Position numbers and translations under genes: made by a program. Below, piece by piece: positions 8,348 through 15,138 of a stretch of DNA of 19,628 nt. Each line of letters begins with the position of its first letter. The stretch's first letter is position 1. The notes beneath the pieces are model-generated. The model saw nothing but the letters and a program-made list of their open reading frames with translations. It made no database searches and was not told where the DNA came from. The DNA comes from DATBGS01 sp036557885 (GTDB lineage Bacteria > Chloroflexota > Ktedonobacteria > Ktedonobacterales > DATBGS01): contig DATBGS010000141.1 in NCBI GenBank assembly GCA_036557885.1, forward strand, positions 1-19,628, given 5' to 3'.

Positions 8348-8587
8348 ATGACCACTGTGTTGCAGCAAGTCTTGCAGCAGATCACCGCTCTGGCCGAAGA
8401 ATTGGACCCGGAAGAGCAAGCCCGTGCTGCCGAAAAGTTGCAGGCCCTCGCTGACGAATTGAAGCGCGAGCGCGAGTGGAACACCTTGCTCGCCACATCC
8501 GAATCGCAAGCATTCCTGAAAGAACTCCGCGAGGAAGCGCTGGCAGAGTTTGCAGCCAGAGAAACCACTGAAGGTGGTTGGGAATAG
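8348..8587 (+). CDS. Putative type II antitoxin
   Basis: 79 aa, acidic and helical, from an ATG preceded by AGAGGGAGG. The sequence (VLQQITALAEELDPEEQARA, then LADELKREREW and a Ser-containing EEALAEFAARETTEGGW tail) resembles small antitoxins found before RelE/ParE-like toxins: a proline-and-acid patch, an ELxRE-W segment and a short, probably flexible C-terminus that would wrap the toxin. Its TAG stop overlaps the GTG start of the next gene, giving translational coupling. Such pairs normally repress their own promoter. No classical DNA-binding domain is obvious, so the antitoxin call rests mainly on context. Confidence 0.68.
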   Translation: MTTVLQQVLQQITALAEELDPEEQARAAEKLQALADELKREREWNTLLATSESQAFLKELREEALAEFAARETTEGGWE

Positions 8588-8865
8588 TGTTTGTCTCCCA
8601 CAAGACGAAGCGCTTTCAAAAGCTCCTCGATGGCCTCCCGGCTGAGGCTCGCCAGCAAGCCAAAGCCGCCTATCAGTTGTTCAAGGAAAATCCGCGCCAC
8701 CCCAGCCTCTCGTTCGCTCCCGTGCCCACCGCAGGCGAGGACGCCTACAGCGCCAAGGTTGGAGAGCATTACCGCGTGATTGGCTACCTCTCTGGCAACA
8801 CCATTCTCTGGGCCTGGATTGGCACCCACGAAGCCTACAACCACATCGTCAAGCAGCGCCGCTAG
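8587..8865 (+). CDS. RelE/ParE-like toxin
   Basis: 92 aa from a GTG at 8587 that shares its first base with the antitoxin stop codon; a TTG at 8578 is an alternative start. Family features: an N-terminal HKTKRFQKLLDGLPAEARQQ helix pair, NPRHPSLSF, then the beta-sheet core YSAKVGEHYRVIGYL and ILWAWIGTHEAYNHIV. The central Arg in HYRVIGY and the late His are the usual positions for RelE/ParE active or binding residues. Members act either as ribosome-dependent mRNA endonucleases (RelE) or gyrase poisons (ParE); which one cannot be decided here. The gene ends 15 bp before a perfect hairpin. Confidence 0.75.
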   Translation: MFVSHKTKRFQKLLDGLPAEARQQAKAAYQLFKENPRHPSLSFAPVPTAGEDAYSAKVGEHYRVIGYLSGNTILWAWIGTHEAYNHIVKQRR

Positions 8866-8879
8866 CGAGGCTTCCAAAG

Positions 8880-8925
8880 CCACCACATGGGGCGCGACTA
8901 CTTCTGGTCGCGCCCCATGTGGTGG
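8880..8925. terminator. Bidirectional hairpin between convergent genes
   Basis: Arms 8880-8898 and 8907-8925 are perfect 19-bp reverse complements (ccaccacatggggcgcgac and its complement) with an 8-nt loop. It lies exactly between the toxin stop (8865) and the regulator stop (8928). T-runs are weak on both sides (CTTT on the minus strand). Confidence 0.75.
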
Positions 8926-8927
8926 TC

Positions 8928-10403
8928 CTAGTTCTGGTTGTGGCGCAGATGGGCCGAACGGGCAAGGTGCATCTGCTCGTATGCCTCCTGGAACCGCCCC
9001 TGATCGGCTAAGAACTTGCCATACTTCTCATGCGCTCGCCCAATCAGGTCCGCATCCTCCGTCTGCTGGAAGATCGAGAGCGCCTGCTTGAAATCACCCT
9101 CTGCCGCTTTGGCGTCCTTCTTGGCTTCGTGCACTGCCGCTGCCGCCAGGTGCAACTGCCCTTCCGTCCGCTTGTCTTTGGTCTTTGCCACCACCTGCAA
9201 CCCCTCCCGCACCGCTTTGAGCGCTTCCTCCTGCCTGCCTTCGGCCAGATACAGATCGGCATAACTCGCCAACGTCAGCCCCCGCGTCGTCTCATCCCCC
9301 GTGCGCTCGGCTACCGAGAGGCTCTGTTTGAGATTGCTCTCCGCCTCCTCAAACTTGCCCAACTGCACCAGAATCTGTCCAAAGAGCGAGCGCAGTTGCG
9401 CAGAGAGCGCGACATTCTCCTGGAGCTCCTCGGCCATCAACGCCTTCTGGACATTCATCCGTGCCCGGATGAGGTCGCCCGCTTCCTGGTGGGCCAGCGT
9501 CAAGCCCCAGTAGATCGCCGGCTGTGCCAACGGGTTGACCGCCTCGTTCACCTGCTCTTTGACCGCGTCGTACAGGCTCGCGGCCTCCTGGTGGCGGCCT
9601 AACAGCAGATAGTCGTGGCAGAGGGCGACATACATGCGCAGCTTCAGTTCCGGGTCGCTCACGATCCCATCAGTGGCGGCTTGCAAGCCACGTCTATGAT
9701 ATTCGACAGCCAGTTCCAACTGCCGCAATTCATAGTACGCGCTCCCCAAAGCGAGCCGCAGCCGCTCCGCCAGTTCAGCGAGCATGCCCTTTTGGGGCTG
9801 CGGGGCCTGCGCGCAATGCTCGGTCACGCTGAGTCCTTTCTCCAGCGTGGAGATGGCCTCGTGGTGGAACTGCTTCAAGACGAGCGCCCAACCCTTGAGC
9901 CAGTACCAGCGAGGCCGCTGCATGGCGGAGAGGTCTTCGGGTGGCTCATCCCCGCCTAAGCGCTCAATCGCCTCGTCCGCCTGGCGCCTGCGCAGCGCGT
10001 ACTCCGCCTCGCCTAGCATCAAGGCTACCGCGTCCTCACGCGCTTTCCGGTGCTGCTCAGAGGTAGGAAGGGTAGCAGCGGCGCTCTCTGCCAGCACGCT
10101 CAAGTCCGCGTCGCTCTCGCCCAGGAAGAAGGAAACGGGCAGTCCAAGGCGACCTGCCAGCACACCCAACGCCTGCACGGAGGGCGTCATCTTGCCCCGC
10201 TCGACCGCGCTGACATACGCCTTCGAGTAGGTTTTACCGGCGAGCTCTTGTTGGGACTTGTTGGCCGCGATGCGCGCCGAGCGGATGCGCTCGGCAATGG
10301 TGGCAGTTTTTGCGTGGGAAAAGGTGCTGGGTCGTGTGGCCCGGCCCTCTTGGCTCGGCGTGTTCTCAGTAGTGGGAGTGGGTGTTTCGTCTGTCTGTGG
10401 CAT
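8928..10403 (-). CDS. XRE-family HTH regulator with TPR C-terminus
   Basis: 491 aa. Residues 1-33 are a Pro/Thr-rich leader. Residues 36-94 form a Cro/C1-type helix-turn-helix (TIAERIRSARIAANKSQQEL, YVSAVERGKMTP, LGVLAGRLGLPVSFFLG). From about 115 to 485 the protein is all-helical with at least seven TPR-like pairs, for example AISTLEKGLSVTEH, AVEYHRRGLQAATDG and EEAESNLKQSLSVAER. This architecture is that of RRNPP-like (Rgg/PlcR/NprR) regulators, in which the TPR domain binds a ligand, often a secreted peptide, and of the XRE-TPR regulators common in actinobacteria and Chloroflexota. The ATG at 10403 has only AGAG upstream, so translation may be weak. It is divergent from the WD40 gene 570 bp away and may control that cluster; this is inference. 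Confidence 0.85.
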   Translation of the reverse strand: MPQTDETPTPTTENTPSQEGRATRPSTFSHAKTATIAERIRSARIAANKSQQELAGKTYSKAYVSAVERGKMTPSVQALGVLAGRLGLPVSFFLGESDADLSVLAESAAATLPTSEQHRKAREDAVALMLGEAEYALRRRQADEAIERLGGDEPPEDLSAMQRPRWYWLKGWALVLKQFHHEAISTLEKGLSVTEHCAQAPQPQKGMLAELAERLRLALGSAYYELRQLELAVEYHRRGLQAATDGIVSDPELKLRMYVALCHDYLLLGRHQEAASLYDAVKEQVNEAVNPLAQPAIYWGLTLAHQEAGDLIRARMNVQKALMAEELQENVALSAQLRSLFGQILVQLGKFEEAESNLKQSLSVAERTGDETTRGLTLASYADLYLAEGRQEEALKAVREGLQVVAKTKDKRTEGQLHLAAAAVHEAKKDAKAAEGDFKQALSIFQQTEDADLIGRAHEKYGKFLADQGRFQEAYEQMHLARSAHLRHNQN

Positions 10404-10660
10404 GGTGGTTCTCTGGTCCAGGTGTGCGCTCCAGGTTGCCGGTCAGATGGTGATCAGAGGGAACACCGAACCAGTCTCATCCTTTCTTCTCTTCTTGGGG
10501 CCAGTAGGAGAAAAGTAAAAGTTGCAGCGTCTTTTCTGCTGGACGTGCTTAAGAGCAGAAGAGTAGCGGAAGGATACGCCTACAGGAATCGACTGTCAAG
10601 TAATTCTGGAAGATTGGAAAGAAGTCCCATTCCACTTCCAATCAACCTGACAAGCTCAAG

Positions 10661-10710
10661 AGAGAACACTGGTGTTGGGACTGCCTCATTCGCCGGAGCG
10701 TCAGCCGAGC
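10661..10710 (+). repeat. Dispersed intergenic repeat, copy C
   Basis: Begins agagaacactggtgttggga, then ctgcctcattcgccgg. The first 15 bases equal copy A. The 3' half is more diverged than in the other copies. Confidence 0.6.
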
Positions 10711-10875
10711 CCTGCCTGCTCGCGCTCCCAGAGGCTCCCCTGGCTCGAACTGTTGGCACGCACCTCCATACAACGGCTCATGCGGTTCGTCGGTGGAGGC
10801 GACCACCGCAACTGGTGGAGTGTCACCACCTGCTGTTTCCCCAGGAGGAGCATGGCTTCGCGGGGAAGACGCGGG

Positions 10876-10904
10876 TTGACATTCTTTGTCCGATGCTGTA
10901 CGCT
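10876..10904 (+). promoter_or_regulatory. Sigma-70-type promoter for the WD40 gene
   Basis: A perfect -35 TTGACA (10876-10881), a 17-bp spacer and a weaker -10 TACGCT (10899-10904). Transcription would start near 10911, about 60 nt before the ATG at 10973. Confidence 0.45.
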
Positions 10905-10972
10905 TCCTCTCGCTGCGTGCCAGCGCATGGCACGTGGGCAGATGGTCAGAGGCACCCCGAAAGGAGCACCGG

Positions 10973-11896
10973 ATGCTCGCCATGCTGATCTTGCAACACG
11001 TCTGGCAGGGACACCAGGGAGCAGTCCTCTCTGTAGCGCACCACCCGCACGCCGATCTGATCGCCAGCGGGGGCGAGGATGGGGCGATTTGTCTCTGGAC
11101 CAGCGGAGACGCGCACCCGCTCTGGCGTCAGCGCCCACCGGGGGAGCGCGTTGGCTGTGGGGCACTCCTCTTTGTCCCCTCCCGCAACTGGCTGCTCAGT
11201 GGAACCGAAGAGGGGAGCATTTGGGTCTGGGAGAGCCGCACCGGCCACCGGGTCGGACGCTGGCCGGTAGCGCATAGCGCCGAGGTGCGTGCCCTGGCGC
11301 TCAGTCCCGATGGGAGGTGGCTCGCCTCCGGGTCCGCCGATGCACTGGTGCTCCTGTGCGAACTGGACAGTGGCACAGCAACAAGCAAGCTCGCACAGGC
11401 CGATACCGTCTGTGCCCTTGCCTGGACCCCCTCCAGCCAAGCTCTCTTCACCGCCGGACAGGATGGTCGCCTCTGCGTCTTCGAAGTGCCGAGCGGGCGC
11501 CTGCTCCGCGTCTTGCTCCAGCAGCAGGAGTGGCTGATGAGTCTGGCGTGCAGCCCGGATGGGCAACGGCTCGCCTGTGGACTGGAGGAAAGTACCGGAC
11601 TGGTCCTGGAGGTGGCGACGGGGAACCTGTACGGCTGGCTCACCGGGCCATCCAACCAGCTCACCGGCCTGGCCTGGAGTCCAGACGGGAGCTTGCTGGT
11701 AGGGGGAGGCGCCGAGGGGACTCTCCAGGTGTGGGAGGCAGCGACCAGACGACTTCTGGTGAGCCAGGCCAGGGGGAGCCGGGGCATCACCAGCCTGGCC
11801 TGTGCTGCCCCTCGGTTTCAAGCGGGCACCTGCCAGGTAGTGACGGCCCACCAGGAGGGGGAGATCTGCCAATGGAGGCTGGACGTGGACGTGTAG
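10973..11896 (+). CDS. WD40 repeat protein, single seven-bladed propeller
   Basis: 307 aa from the ATG at 10973, which has AAAGGAG 6 nt upstream; the frame is open earlier but without a ribosome site. Seven WD40 repeats fill the whole protein. Blade endings include DGAICLWTS, EGSIWVWES, ADALVLLCEL, DGRLCVFEV, STGLVLEV, EGTLQVWEA and EGEICQWRL; blade openings include GHQGAVLSVAHHP, AEVRALALSPDGRWLASGS and NQLTGLAWSPDGSLLVGGG. Seven blades make one closed beta-propeller, so this is a complete scaffold with no attached kinase, protease or NTPase domain and no signal peptide. It probably acts as a cytosolic interaction platform. It is followed in the same direction by a small ORF and a methyltransferase, possibly co-transcribed. 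Confidence 0.88.
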   Translation: MLAMLILQHVWQGHQGAVLSVAHHPHADLIASGGEDGAICLWTSGDAHPLWRQRPPGERVGCGALLFVPSRNWLLSGTEEGSIWVWESRTGHRVGRWPVAHSAEVRALALSPDGRWLASGSADALVLLCELDSGTATSKLAQADTVCALAWTPSSQALFTAGQDGRLCVFEVPSGRLLRVLLQQQEWLMSLACSPDGQRLACGLEESTGLVLEVATGNLYGWLTGPSNQLTGLAWSPDGSLLVGGGAEGTLQVWEAATRRLLVSQARGSRGITSLACAAPRFQAGTCQVVTAHQEGEICQWRLDVDV

Positions 11897-11985
11897 ATGT
11901 GGCTGGTCTACGCCTCCCAAGGGGGCTATACAAACTGGAGTAGTCTAGGGAGCAGACAGCTCCCCGTGAACAGCAGGAGGAACCA

Positions 11986-12156
11986 GTGCATTGGTTGGGA
12001 TGGCTACGGCGAGCTCCGGCGGGAGCTGGTCCCGCTCGCGCAAAAAGACGCGCTGACGAATCGCTGGCTCCAGCGCCTCCGGCACTCGCGGCTCTTCCCT
12101 CGCCGTCTTCCACCAGTGGGAGCAGGCAGAGTAGAATGGACAGCTGGCTGACTTGA
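11986..12156 (+). CDS. Hypothetical 56-aa basic, Pro/Ala-rich peptide
   Basis: A GTG at 11986 sits 5 nt after a full AGGAGG Shine-Dalgarno. The ORF reads MHWLGWLRRAPAGAGPARAK, passes through an Ala/Pro/Ser-rich middle and ends MDSWLT. It has an aromatic, basic N-terminus (HWLGWLRR) and no Cys. I recognise no family. A TATACA hexamer (11927-11932) with TGGTCT 17 bp upstream is a weak possible promoter. It lies between the WD40 and methyltransferase genes, 60 bp before the latter. The case for a real gene rests on the ribosome site and position; another frame through the same DNA is also open, so chance is not excluded. Confidence 0.4.
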   Translation: MHWLGWLRRAPAGAGPARAKRRADESLAPAPPALAALPSPSSTSGSRQSRMDSWLT

Positions 12157-12216
12157 TTGCCCACCCGCTGTGCAAGCAGGGCACGGCAGAAAAAAACAAC
12201 GCAGGAGGATTATTGG

Positions 12217-13131
12217 ATGAGACTCTTCTTCTGGCGGAAGCCCCAGCCCCACCCCACTCAACTCGAAGCGCCGAGGCGCTGGACCTGGCTCTTTGGACGC
12301 CGTATCCTGACCGACACCCCCTATGTCATGCCCAAGGACGCCGCCGAGGGGGATCGACTGGAAGCCCAAAACCACCTGTTCAAGCTGGCAGCAGGTGGCC
12401 TCTATCGCGCACCCGTGCGCCAGCCACGCGCTATTCTTGATGTCGCCTGTGGCACCGGCATCTGGGCACGCGAGATGGCGCTGGCATTTCCGCGCGCGCA
12501 GGTCATTGGCATCGATATTGACCCCTCGCTGCCAGAGCGGGCGAGCGAGATTCTGGGACCGAGCGGGCAGTTCCCCCACAACTTCCGTTTTCAAGTCGCA
12601 GATGCCCTCCAACCCCTCCCATTCGAAGACGAGGCATTCGACTTTGTCCATGCGCGACTCATCTCACCGTTCGTCCCCATCAAAGTGTGGCCGCAGGTGG
12701 TGCAGGAGATGGCCCGTGTCCTCAGGCGCGGGGGCATGCTCGAGGTGGTGGACGGTGAACACGTCCCCCAGTCGCCCAGCACCAGCTTCAGGCAAATTTT
12801 CCAGTTTCCGCAAGCACTTCTGGAAAAGCGCGGCTTGCATGTGGGGATGGGAGATGCGCTCAGAGACTACTTCCAACAAGCGGGGATCCAACGCATCCAG
12901 CAGCGCAAGTTTACGCTCGGCCAGGGCAAGAGCACCAGCGGGACGGTGCGCCAGCAACGGCTGCTCGCGGCTGATTTACTGGCGGCCATGGCAAATTTTA
13001 AGCCCCTCGCGGTGCACCAATTTGGCATTGCTGAAGGGGAATTCGACCGCTTGTGTCAGCAGGCGAAGGAGGAAGTGCCTCGGCTGGGCATCCACTGGCC
13101 GGTTGTCTTTTGCTTCGGAACCAAGCTGTAG
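12217..13131 (+). CDS. Class I SAM-dependent methyltransferase (LaeA/UmtA-like)
   Basis: 304 aa from the ATG at 12217, with CAGGAGG 9 nt upstream; the same frame is open earlier but lacks a ribosome site. The N-terminal segment TPYVMPKDAAEGDRLEAQNH (residues 34-53) with LFKLAAGGLYRAP resembles the lead-in of LaeA/UmtA-type methyltransferases. Motif I is ILDVACGTGIWA (73-84), followed by GIDIDPS (98-104) with the acidic residue that binds the SAM ribose. FRFQVADALQPLPFEDEAFD is motif II/III and ARVLRRGGMLEVVDG is motif IV/V. The C-terminal 120 residues are a family-specific cap of unknown substrate. It probably shares a transcript with the WD40 gene and the small ORF. Methyl acceptor unknown. 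Confidence 0.85.
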   Translation: MRLFFWRKPQPHPTQLEAPRRWTWLFGRRILTDTPYVMPKDAAEGDRLEAQNHLFKLAAGGLYRAPVRQPRAILDVACGTGIWAREMALAFPRAQVIGIDIDPSLPERASEILGPSGQFPHNFRFQVADALQPLPFEDEAFDFVHARLISPFVPIKVWPQVVQEMARVLRRGGMLEVVDGEHVPQSPSTSFRQIFQFPQALLEKRGLHVGMGDALRDYFQQAGIQRIQQRKFTLGQGKSTSGTVRQQRLLAADLLAAMANFKPLAVHQFGIAEGEFDRLCQQAKEEVPRLGIHWPVVFCFGTKL

Positions 13132-13441
13132 CGTGCCGCGAGCGCACCGTCATAGCCGTGTCTAACAAACAGACAAACAGAGAACACTGGTTGGGGGTCT
13201 GCCCCGTTCGCGCCGATGTCGCGCCTCGCGTGAGGGGCGAGGCGTGATGCCGAGCGGCGGGGGCAGGCGTTTGTGGCTCCGGGGTGGTGGTTCGCGTGCC
13301 GATCTGCTCGCCCAAAGCGATAGGCGTGGGTCGTGGCGTGCCGCTCTGCCAGGAGATGAGCGGTTCGGGCGGGGTGCTGAGCGTGGCGTGTCGATTTGCT
13401 GGCATGTGCCTGCTCCAGTTCGCGGACAAGACGGGGCAGGA
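13132..13441. other. GC-rich gap after the methyltransferase gene
   Basis: No gene called. It contains a tandem acaaacag pair (about 13165-13180), repeat copy D, and a GC hairpin cgcctcgc/gcgaggcg (13222-13229 and 13237-13244, 7-nt loop) that could end the methyltransferase transcript, though no T-run follows. Long open frames on both strands reflect GC bias. Confidence 0.4.
13179..13229 (+). repeat. Dispersed intergenic repeat, copy D
   Basis: Begins agagaacactggttggggg, then ctgccccgttcgcgccg. It shares the 5' end with copies A and C and the 11-mer cgttcgcgccg with copy B. Its 3' end enters the 13222-13244 hairpin. Confidence 0.6.
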
Positions 13442-13518
13442 TGAATACGTTCCCGGGTCTTGTACACCCCGCCCGTCACATTGTACACCCCGCCCGTCAC
13501 ACCATGGAAGTCGGTGAC
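13442..13518 (+). pseudogene. 16S rRNA 3'-region fragment with internal duplication
   Basis: tgaatacgttcccgggtctt continues as gtacac-c-ccgcccgtcaca and, after a duplicated unit, ends accatggaagtcgg. This is the universally conserved stretch of 16S rRNA near E. coli positions 1370-1430, including the gtacacaccgcccgtc core, with one a-to-c change. DNA on either side is not rRNA-like, although weak resemblance may extend to about 13530. No anti-Shine-Dalgarno tail is present, so this is a scrap and not a functional rRNA. Confidence 0.8.
13460..13501. repeat. Perfect 21-bp tandem duplication inside the 16S fragment
   Basis: 13460-13480 and 13481-13501 are identical (ttgtacaccccgcccgtcac plus a). 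Both carry the same substitution relative to canonical 16S, so the duplication followed the substitution or the two were copied together. Confidence 0.9.
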
Positions 13519-13679
13519 CGAGCCGGGCGGGGCAGGATGCCTCCGCGTAGCGGACAAGCGCGCCCCGGCGCTTGGCGTGGCCGCGCTTCAGCCGCTCGCG
13601 TGGCCGCGCTCCCGTGCGGCATCGCTCGCGCGGGCCTGGAGTTACTTCCCCAGGCTGCGCAGGCGGCGGGGAGCAAGCG

Positions 13680-14005
13680 CGTTTCCGGGCTTCCTCCTGT
13701 GCCACCAGGCGCTTAATCTGTTGAATGTCCATGAACAGGCGCGCATACGTCCGTACCAGCATGCCCTCTGCGGCTTCATCGCCGGCGCGTTTCGCATCCA
13801 GTGAGCCAGCGGAAACGTTGTGCAGGTGCGCTTCTTTCTCAGCGATCTGGGCGGGGTAGTCGGCCAGGTGGCGCTCTACAACGGCGATACTCTGCGTCTT
13901 TTGTAAGCTTTGGACCCATTTAGCAACCAGATATAAAAGCGGAAAAGCAAATGGGGCCTGTTGCGAAAGGCATTGAGGGGTTGTGCGGTGAACGTTGGCG
14001 TGGGT
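13680..14005 (-). pseudogene. Possible coding remnant, helical protein of unknown function
   Basis: A minus-strand frame is open from a TGA near 14008 through the 16S scrap. Only the part to about 13680 looks like protein: LVAKWVQSLQKTQSIAVVE, RHLADYPAQIAEKEAHLHNV, then LDAKRAGDEAAEGMLVRTYA and LFMDIQQIKRLVAQEEARKR. It has Ala/Glu/Lys-rich amphipathic helices, perhaps coiled coil. No ATG, GTG or TTG with a ribosome site precedes the good part (the first ATG is at 13762, inside it), and after RKR the sequence becomes Pro/Arg-rich noise. I read it as a decayed gene fragment; family unknown. Confidence 0.35.
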
Positions 14006-14104
14006 GCGTCAGGTTGAGAGGTAAGCCCACGTGAACGAGTGGCTATGCGAAGCGGGCGGGGACGCTGTTCCCTGCGGCTCGTTTGCTCCTTCCGTAGCTG
14101 AAGG

Positions 14105-14130
14105 GTGGGCTGGCACACGTGCCAGCCCAC
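14105..14130 (-). terminator. Strong hairpin terminator after the CxxC protein gene
   Basis: gtgggctggcac and gtgccagcccac are perfect 12-bp arms around a 2-base centre, starting 10 bp past the stop codon of the minus-strand gene at 14140. A short CCCTT follows on the minus strand. Confidence 0.65.
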
Positions 14131-14139
14131 AAGCGCGGG

Positions 14140-14499
14140 TCAGCGACTCACCAGGCCGCTTCCGTTGCACAGTTCGCACTCAGGCCCTCCTCCGCCATAT
14201 CCATAGCGGACGCCAGGCGGCGTATACCAGACCTTGCCGTTTTTGCAGTGGGTACAGGGTTTCTGATCGGGTGGGCTGCGCCAGACGATCTCCCTCACTC
14301 GCTCCGGTTCGATCTTCATGTCCCAAGGGGTTCCGCTCAGACTGCATACAGCGGTGATGGTCTTCCGGTTGACTCTGATGGCCTGCCATTGTTGGCCGTC
14401 GGCAAGGAACAGGTCGCCAGGTGGTAAATGCCCCACGAAGTGAGCAGATTTTGCCCTCAAACATGAGAAATTGCCCTCAATTTTGAGCGACTTTAACAC
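14140..14499 (-). CDS. Small DnaJ-type zinc-ribbon protein, function unknown
   Basis: 119 aa from a GTG at 14499 with AGGAAG 5 nt upstream; a TTG at 14460 and GTG at 14436 are alternatives. Residues 24-75 (LPPGDLFLADGQQWQAIRVN, ITAVCSLSGTPWDMKIEPER) look like a small beta domain. The C-terminus has CTHCKNG (82-88) and CELCNGSG (108-115). The latter fits exactly the CxxCxGxG zinc motif of the DnaJ central domain, and the two pairs together would bind one zinc. No J-domain is present. The dedicated terminator and clean protein-like sequence argue for a real gene in an otherwise decayed region. Possibly from a plasmid or phage. Confidence 0.6.
   Translation of the reverse strand: MLKSLKIEGNFSCLRAKSAHFVGHLPPGDLFLADGQQWQAIRVNRKTITAVCSLSGTPWDMKIEPERVREIVWRSPPDQKPCTHCKNGKVWYTPPGVRYGYGGGGPECELCNGSGLVSR
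14451..14487 (-). repeat. Two 17-bp direct repeats with exact 20-bp period
   Basis: ttgccctcaaacatgag (14451-14467) and ttgccctcaattttgag (14471-14487) match at 14 of 17 positions. Each ends in a dyad (ctca...tgag; ctcaa..ttgag). They lie at the 5' end of the CxxC protein gene: inside it if the GTG at 14499 is used, just upstream if the GTG at 14436 is used. Confidence 0.6.
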
Positions 14500-15138
14500 A
14501 CGCTTCCTGGAAAATCGCTCCTCATCTGGCTTGTTCCATCGATGTTTTGTAAATTAAAGAGAGAAAGAGAGGTTCGCGTGAGCAGACCATGCCACGCATG
14601 AGACTTCATCAGAGGTTGGGGTACGTCAACGTCAGTCCCTCATTGCCGAAAACCCCAGAGCGCACTGGCCTAGCTTGACCCTGTTCCTGCCAGCACGAGC
14701 CGCTGCTTCGCGCGTCTTGGAGCGCGAAGGCACTTTCTTGGCATGAAACATAAGAGTGGTTGGGCTGAGGCCACGATAGCCGCCTGAGCCAGCGCCGTCG
14801 CATCAAAGAGCGTGGACTGCATCAGGCCGGTTCCCCTGTGGGGCTTGGTCGGGTATTCTGGCAGATGCCAAAAACGTTTCCAGTCGTCTGGATTAACGTA
14901 CAGGAGCGTCAACTGGGGAGAGATGAAAGGGGGTGTCGGCTAGGCGCGGATGCGTCCATCTCGCGCAGACGACGATGATCTTCGCCCGGCTTTACGCTGT
15001 TTTCGGCCAGGGTGACCGCCCCAGCAACCTCTGGGCATTCCCAAACAGACCTGAGGGGAATGGCAGTCTTGTATTCTTGATGCGAAAGGCTGTTTTTGTC
15101 GCCAATGAGAGGTGTGGTGGGCTGTTGCCGTACCGGGT
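14500..15138. other. 640-bp stretch, mostly without genes
   Basis: A short minus-strand frame (14912-14670) begins with protein-like sequence (LLYVNPDDWKRFWHLPEYPT, then MQSTLFDATALAQAAIVAS) and then degenerates. It may be the start of a lost gene; its TTG start lacks a ribosome site. The remainder shows no gene, and no clear terminator follows the histidine kinase gene that ends at 15139. Confidence 0.35.

Larger units (their letters stand above)
10404..10972. other. Divergent intergenic region between XRE-TPR and WD40 genes
   Basis: 570 bp without a gene. It contains two inverted repeats: cttttctgct/agcagaagag (10531-10540 and 10554-10563, 9 of 10 paired) and gattggaa/ttccaatc (10612-10619 and 10636-10643, 8 of 8). 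It also holds repeat copy C and a good promoter for the WD40 gene. The inverted repeats are candidate operators for the XRE regulator. Confidence 0.55.

Noticed and set aside
7743..8351. A 202-codon plus-strand open frame between the mannosyltransferase and antitoxin genes
   Set aside because: Low-complexity composition, no ribosome site, and it overlaps repeat copy B and the antitoxin start.
10050..10988. A 312-codon plus-strand open frame antisense to the XRE-TPR regulator
   Set aside because: It runs through the regulator antisense, repeat copy C and the WD40 promoter; composition is not protein-like.
13222..13244. GC hairpin considered as an intrinsic terminator for the methyltransferase gene
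   Set aside because: The arms are perfect (8 bp) but no T-run follows and it lies 90 bp past the stop, so it is only noted within the gap.
12998..13762. A 254-codon minus-strand open frame through the 16S scrap and the methyltransferase 3' end
   Set aside because: Most of it is Pro/Arg-rich, it overlaps the confident methyltransferase gene and it includes rRNA sequence. Only its upstream part looks coding.
14451..14487. The two 17-bp repeats considered as a CRISPR or plasmid iteron array
   Set aside because: Only two copies, with no variable spacer of CRISPR length and no Rep gene nearby.
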